From Spirochaetaceae bacterium (GTDB lineage: Bacteria > Spirochaetota > Spirochaetia > JABEVK01), in assembly GCA_023265735.1 (NCBI GenBank), contig JAHFSN010000063.1, positions 1 through 8,518 on the forward strand: DNA of 8,518 nt, given 5' to 3'. The notes beneath the pieces were generated by a model, which saw only the letters and a program-made list of their open reading frames with translations, ran no database searches and was not told the origin of the DNA. How positions within the stretch are numbered: position 1 is the stretch's first letter; every line of letters starts with the position of its first letter. Positions 6,006 through 8,518 of this stretch are shown here, piece by piece. A program made the position numbers and the translations under genes.

Positions 6006-7130
6006 ATGACAGTCGATATTCTGATTTATCAAACGCTGCTGGTCGGCGGCGTCAGCGTCCTGATGGCCGTCATGATCTCCATCATCGACGGCATCGTGAA
6101 CAACTACGGCGACGTCGTGGTCGACGTGAACGGCAAGAAGCAGATGACCGTCAAGGGCGGGAGCAAGCTCCTGGGGACCCTGGCCGACCAGGGCATCTTC
6201 CTGCCGTCGGCCTGCGGGGGCCGCGGAAGCTGCGGCGCCTGCAAGTGCCAAGTCGATTCCGATGTCGGGCCGCATCTTCCTACCGAGACTCCCTACATGA
6301 CCGACAAGGAGATCAAGGAGAACGTTCGTCTGGCCTGCCAGGTGAAGGTGAAGGCCGACATCCGGGTCAACATTCCCGAAGAGCTCTTCAACATCAAGAA
6401 GCTGGAATGCGTGGTCGAGAAGATCACCGACCTCACCTACGACATCAAGGAAGTCCTGGTCCGGATGCCCGCCGGCACCGACCTGAACTACGTTTCGGGC
6501 CAGTACGGCCAGTTTGAGGTGCCCAAGTACGGCGACATCAAGGAGCCGACGGCCCGGGCCTACTCCTTCAGCTCGAACCCCCAAATGAAGGAACACATGG
6601 AGTTCCTGATCCGGCTCGTCCCCGGGGGAGCGGTCACCACCTACGTGCACAAGTTCCTCAAAGAGGGCCAGAAGGTGAACATTGTGGCCCCGGTCGGCGA
6701 CTTCAACGTCAAAGATACCGGCGCAGCCATGATCTGCGTGGCTGGTGGGTCGGGGATGGCCCCGTTCAAGTCGATCTTCAACGACATGATCGCCAAGGGA
6801 ACCATGGGTCAGCGGCCCATCTGGTACTTCTTCGGCGCCCGGACGACCAAGGACATGTACTACCTCGACTGGCTGTGGAGCCTCGACAAGAAGTACGAGA
6901 ACTTCCACTTCGTGCCGGCCCTATCTGAGCCTCAGCCCGGCGAGAAGTGGGACGGTGCCACCGGCCTGATTACGAACGTCTTGGACGATTACCTGGTGAA
7001 CAAGATCCCCGACAGCGTTCCCAAGGAAGGCTACCTTTGTGGCTCCCCCGGGATGCTCGACGCGTGCATGGTGGTCATGAAGAAGAACAAGATGGCCGAA
7101 GACAAGATTTACTTCGACAAGTTCGCCTAA
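6006..7130 (+). CDS. nqrF: Na+-translocating NADH:quinone reductase subunit F, short form
   Basis: A 374-aa NADH-oxidising entry subunit: NADH to FAD to [2Fe-2S]. One N-terminal transmembrane helix (about 8-30) is followed by a plant-type ferredoxin domain (about 34-125) with ligands C70, C76, C79 and C111 in CGGRGSCGACKC and RLACQ; C81 is an extra Cys. The ferredoxin-reductase-type FAD domain has RAYSFSS (184-190), and the NADH domain has GGSGMAPFKS (247-256) and CGSPGM (345-350), where Vibrio-type NqrF reads CGPPMM. The family is usually about 405-410 aa. The missing length appears to lie between the flavin-domain strand ending EVPKY and RAYS, where classical NqrF carries a loop of roughly 30 more residues. 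The ATG is 12 nt after the nqrE stop, with AAGGAG at 5992-5997. NqrF is the subunit that separates Nqr from Rnf, so it anchors the operon assignment. Confidence 0.93.
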   Translation: MTVDILIYQTLLVGGVSVLMAVMISIIDGIVNNYGDVVVDVNGKKQMTVKGGSKLLGTLADQGIFLPSACGGRGSCGACKCQVDSDVGPHLPTETPYMTDKEIKENVRLACQVKVKADIRVNIPEELFNIKKLECVVEKITDLTYDIKEVLVRMPAGTDLNYVSGQYGQFEVPKYGDIKEPTARAYSFSSNPQMKEHMEFLIRLVPGGAVTTYVHKFLKEGQKVNIVAPVGDFNVKDTGAAMICVAGGSGMAPFKSIFNDMIAKGTMGQRPIWYFFGARTTKDMYYLDWLWSLDKKYENFHFVPALSEPQPGEKWDGATGLITNVLDDYLVNKIPDSVPKEGYLCGSPGMLDACMVVMKKNKMAEDKIYFDKFA

Positions 7131-7138
7131 GGGGGCCG

Positions 7139-7624
7139 ATGATGAAACAGACAGAAGATCTGAAAAAGGCGCACGCCAATATGCAGGCCGGGGTGATCAC
7201 CGTCGAAGGTTTCTTGGGATTTGACAATCGGCTGCTTTCGGAGATTATCCAGCACGACGAAGAAGAATTTGCCCGGCTGGGTCTCGATTGGGACGTGGTG
7301 GCCGCGAAACTTCACGAACTGCTCAAGAAGGGTTCGGCAGGACTGGGCGAACCGACCACTGTGGACAAAACCTGGCTCATTCGGGTCGACGAGACCCGGG
7401 GGACGTTGCCGTCGCCCTGGGATGGGGAAGGGATCTTCCACAAGGTGAACTGCGAAGTGCGACGGCTCGACAAGACGGGCAAGCCCGAGGGGAAGATCCT
7501 CCTTTACAACGAGCTGAGCCTTAACCTTCTGGAGAAGCACCACTTCCTGCAGGGCCGCGGAAGCCATTTCCGGCTGGAGCCCGCCGACATCAAGACGATT
7601 TTGGGTTTCTGGGACCGAACTTAA
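7139..7624 (+). CDS. Conserved-looking hypothetical protein, last gene of the nqr operon
   Basis: A 161-aa protein that I do not recognise. It has no signal peptide, membrane segment or metal-binding motif, and a single Cys (C105), so it looks soluble and cytoplasmic. The N-terminal half (1-65) is likely helical and acidic, with HDEEEF at 39-44. The second half (75-158) looks like a mixed alpha/beta domain with short motifs such as WDGEGIFHKVNCEVRRL and LLEKHHFLQGRGSHF. Two adjacent in-frame ATGs (7139 and 7142) follow a GGGGG stretch at 7131-7135; the second has the better spacing, and I list the first. It lies 8 nt after the nqrF stop and directly before the operon terminator, so it is co-transcribed with nqrBCDEF. 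Codon use is like that of its neighbours. A role in assembly, regulation or the peripheral arm of the complex is inferred from position only. Confidence 0.82.
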   Translation: MMKQTEDLKKAHANMQAGVITVEGFLGFDNRLLSEIIQHDEEEFARLGLDWDVVAAKLHELLKKGSAGLGEPTTVDKTWLIRVDETRGTLPSPWDGEGIFHKVNCEVRRLDKTGKPEGKILLYNELSLNLLEKHHFLQGRGSHFRLEPADIKTILGFWDRT

Positions 7625-7648
7625 CCCCCGTCTCTCCTCTTGATCGTG

Positions 7649-7677
7649 AGCCGCTCCTCGGGAGCGGCTTTTCTTTT
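7649..7677 (+). terminator. Intrinsic terminator of the nqr operon
   Basis: A perfect 9-bp stem (AGCCGCTCC paired with GGAGCGGCT) encloses a 3-nt TCG loop and is followed by TTTCTTTT. It begins 25 nt after the stop of the 161-aa gene. This places that gene inside the operon and separates it from the lipoprotein gene downstream. Confidence 0.93.
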
Positions 7678-7858
7678 GCCCCAACCCCAGGGCCCCGGGG
7701 GGCGGTTCCCAGAAAAAGCGGAAGAATTCCGGTAAACTACGGGTGAAGGGTTCATACTTACGGACAGAACCTGATAACTTGACAGAGATTAATAAATCGT
7801 CTCAGAGTATTTTTTGAGCTTTTCCGGCAACGCGGGGCGATTCCTAAGGAGTGAGATC
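7678..7858 (+). promoter_or_regulatory. Intergenic region upstream of the FecR lipoprotein, with a weak promoter candidate
   Basis: About 180 nt lie between the terminator and the lipoprotein start. A G/C run with CCCCGGGG near 7690 is followed by an AT-richer stretch from about 7770. A perfect -35 consensus TTGACA is at 7779-7784, but no good -10 lies at 16-18 nt; the best nearby words (CAGAGT, AGTATT) are poor. A regulated promoter or a non-sigma70 promoter is possible. TAAGGAG (7845-7851) with a 7-nt spacer is the ribosome site. No ORF, RNA gene or repeat is seen. Confidence 0.35.
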
Positions 7859-8518
7859 ATGACGAAGGTTACTTGGATTGGGATGATGACTTTGGTGCTC
7901 CTGGCCAGTGCTTGTTCGCCACCACCAAAACCCACCCCCGCGGCTCCCCCGGCCCCCGTCGTTGTCAAAGAAGGGGTTCTCACCTACGTTTCGGGTGAGG
8001 TTTCGGCCCAGGTCAATGGGACTTGGTCCCCCGTCGACACCGGTGACAAAGTGTCGGAGTCGTCGACCATCAAGACGGACAAGAACTCCAGTTGTGACCT
8101 GCAGTTTGGGCAGTTGGGAGTCTTGCACATCGCCGAAAACTCGGTGGTGGCCTTGAAGACGGTGGGGCTCTCGGACTCGAAGAAGGCCGTCGACCTGCAG
8201 CTGGTTTCGGGCGTCGTTACCGCGAAAGTGTCGAAGCTGCTTCAGGATCAGCGGTTCCAGGTCAGTACCAGCACCGTTGTTTGTGGTGTCCGCGGAACCC
8301 GCTTCATGGTCTCCCAGAAGAAAAATGAGAAAACGTCGATTGCCGTCGCCGAGGGTAGCGTGGCCCTGGTCCCCCCGACCTACGATCCGAAGGTGCTCGA
8401 GAACCTCACGGACAATCCGGAACAGGCCGCGGTGGTGAAGGATGCCATGGAAAAGATCCTGGCGTCTTCGCCGACGGTCACCGTGGGGAAGGAAGTTGAA
8501 GTCACCAAGGCGCAGATG
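7859..8518 (+). CDS. FecR-domain lipoprotein, N-terminal part (runs off the window)
   Basis: The frame is open from ATG 7859 to the window edge, giving 220 residues without a stop. A lipoprotein signal peptide (1-18, hydrophobic MMTLVLLASA) ends at a lipobox-like ASAC with C19 as the expected lipidated residue; Ala rather than Leu at -3 makes the box slightly atypical. A Pro/Ala-rich linker (21-33) leads to a FecR domain (about 36-170), with LTYVSGEV at its start and the family hallmark VCGVRGTRFMV at 141-151. A charged, probably helical segment follows at 176-202. The protein should sit in the periplasm, attached to a membrane. Unlike the FecR anti-sigma regulators, no cytoplasmic N-terminal domain is present and no sigma-factor gene is visible, so iron signalling should not be assumed. 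Stand-alone FecR lipoproteins of this type are, as I recall, frequent in spirochaetes. It is separated from nqr by a terminator. Confidence 0.87.
   Translation, partial: MTKVTWIGMMTLVLLASACSPPPKPTPAAPPAPVVVKEGVLTYVSGEVSAQVNGTWSPVDTGDKVSESSTIKTDKNSSCDLQFGQLGVLHIAENSVVALKTVGLSDSKKAVDLQLVSGVVTAKVSKLLQDQRFQVSTSTVVCGVRGTRFMVSQKKNEKTSIAVAEGSVALVPPTYDPKVLENLTDNPEQAAVVKDAMEKILASSPTVTVGKEVEVTKAQM

Noticed and set aside
5163..6908. A 581-codon open frame on the minus strand opposite nqrD, nqrE and nqrF
   Set aside because: Its translation is dominated by H, D, V, E and G in no recognisable fold, the usual shadow of GC-rich genes on the opposite strand. The plus-strand frames are clear conserved Nqr proteins.
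2718..7130. Calling the operon rnf rather than nqr, because subunit B has RnfD-like traits
   Set aside because: No RnfB or RnfC is present. NqrF is present with its ferredoxin, FAD and NADH motifs, and subunits D and E carry clear NqrD/NqrE sequence signatures.
6947..7138. Upstream extension of the 161-aa protein into the end of nqrF
   Set aside because: The extra 64 residues are Arg-rich, out-of-frame translation of nqrF. The ATGATG after a G-rich site just past the nqrF stop is the natural start.
7741..7790. Possible TPP riboswitch, prompted by GAACCTGATAA upstream of the lipoprotein gene
   Set aside because: Only a short piece of the conserved 3' core is matched; the rest of the aptamer is missing and the downstream gene is not a thiamine gene.

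Overview
The window reads as chromosomal DNA of a GC-rich, diderm (Gram-negative type) bacterium. Codons mostly end in G or C, Shine-Dalgarno sites are strong, and there is a FecR-domain lipoprotein and an Na+-NQR-type respiratory complex. The lone FecR-domain lipoprotein most resembles those I associate with Spirochaetota, but other deep-branching diderms such as Acidobacteriota are possible, so taxonomy is a low-confidence inference. I see no mobile element, CRISPR array, tRNA or rRNA.

Layout. (1) Bases 1-2520, minus strand: a REC-PAS-GGDEF-EAL cyclic-di-GMP protein, followed by and overlapping with the 5' part of a Gfo/Idh/MocA oxidoreductase that runs off the left edge. (2) Bases 2521-2717: a short divergent promoter region with plausible sigma70-type elements on each strand. 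(3) Bases 2718-7624, plus strand: a compact operon nqrB-nqrC-nqrD-nqrE-nqrF plus a 161-residue protein of unknown function. The first three junctions overlap by 4 nt and have Shine-Dalgarno sites inside the upstream gene. A strong intrinsic terminator closes the operon at 7649-7677. (4) Bases 7678-8518: an intergenic region and the 5' part of a FecR-domain lipoprotein gene that runs off the right edge.

How the genes work together. NqrF takes electrons from NADH through FAD and a [2Fe-2S] cluster. They then pass to the NqrD/NqrE iron-sulfur centre, to covalent FMN on NqrC, and to FMN on NqrB, coupled to cation (usually Na+) export. The key metal ligands and the flavin-attachment threonines can be seen.

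The most interesting point is that this is not a textbook nqrABCDEF operon. No nqrA precedes nqrB. The B subunit lacks the usual NqrB N-terminal extension and carries an extra two-helix insertion just before its flavin site; the insertion resembles a hairpin found later in the same protein. NqrF is short, apparently missing the loop before its FAD motif. An unrecognised small soluble protein is encoded as the last gene. Together these suggest a divergent, NqrA-less or NqrA-unlinked Nqr variant, with subunit B intermediate between NqrB and RnfD.
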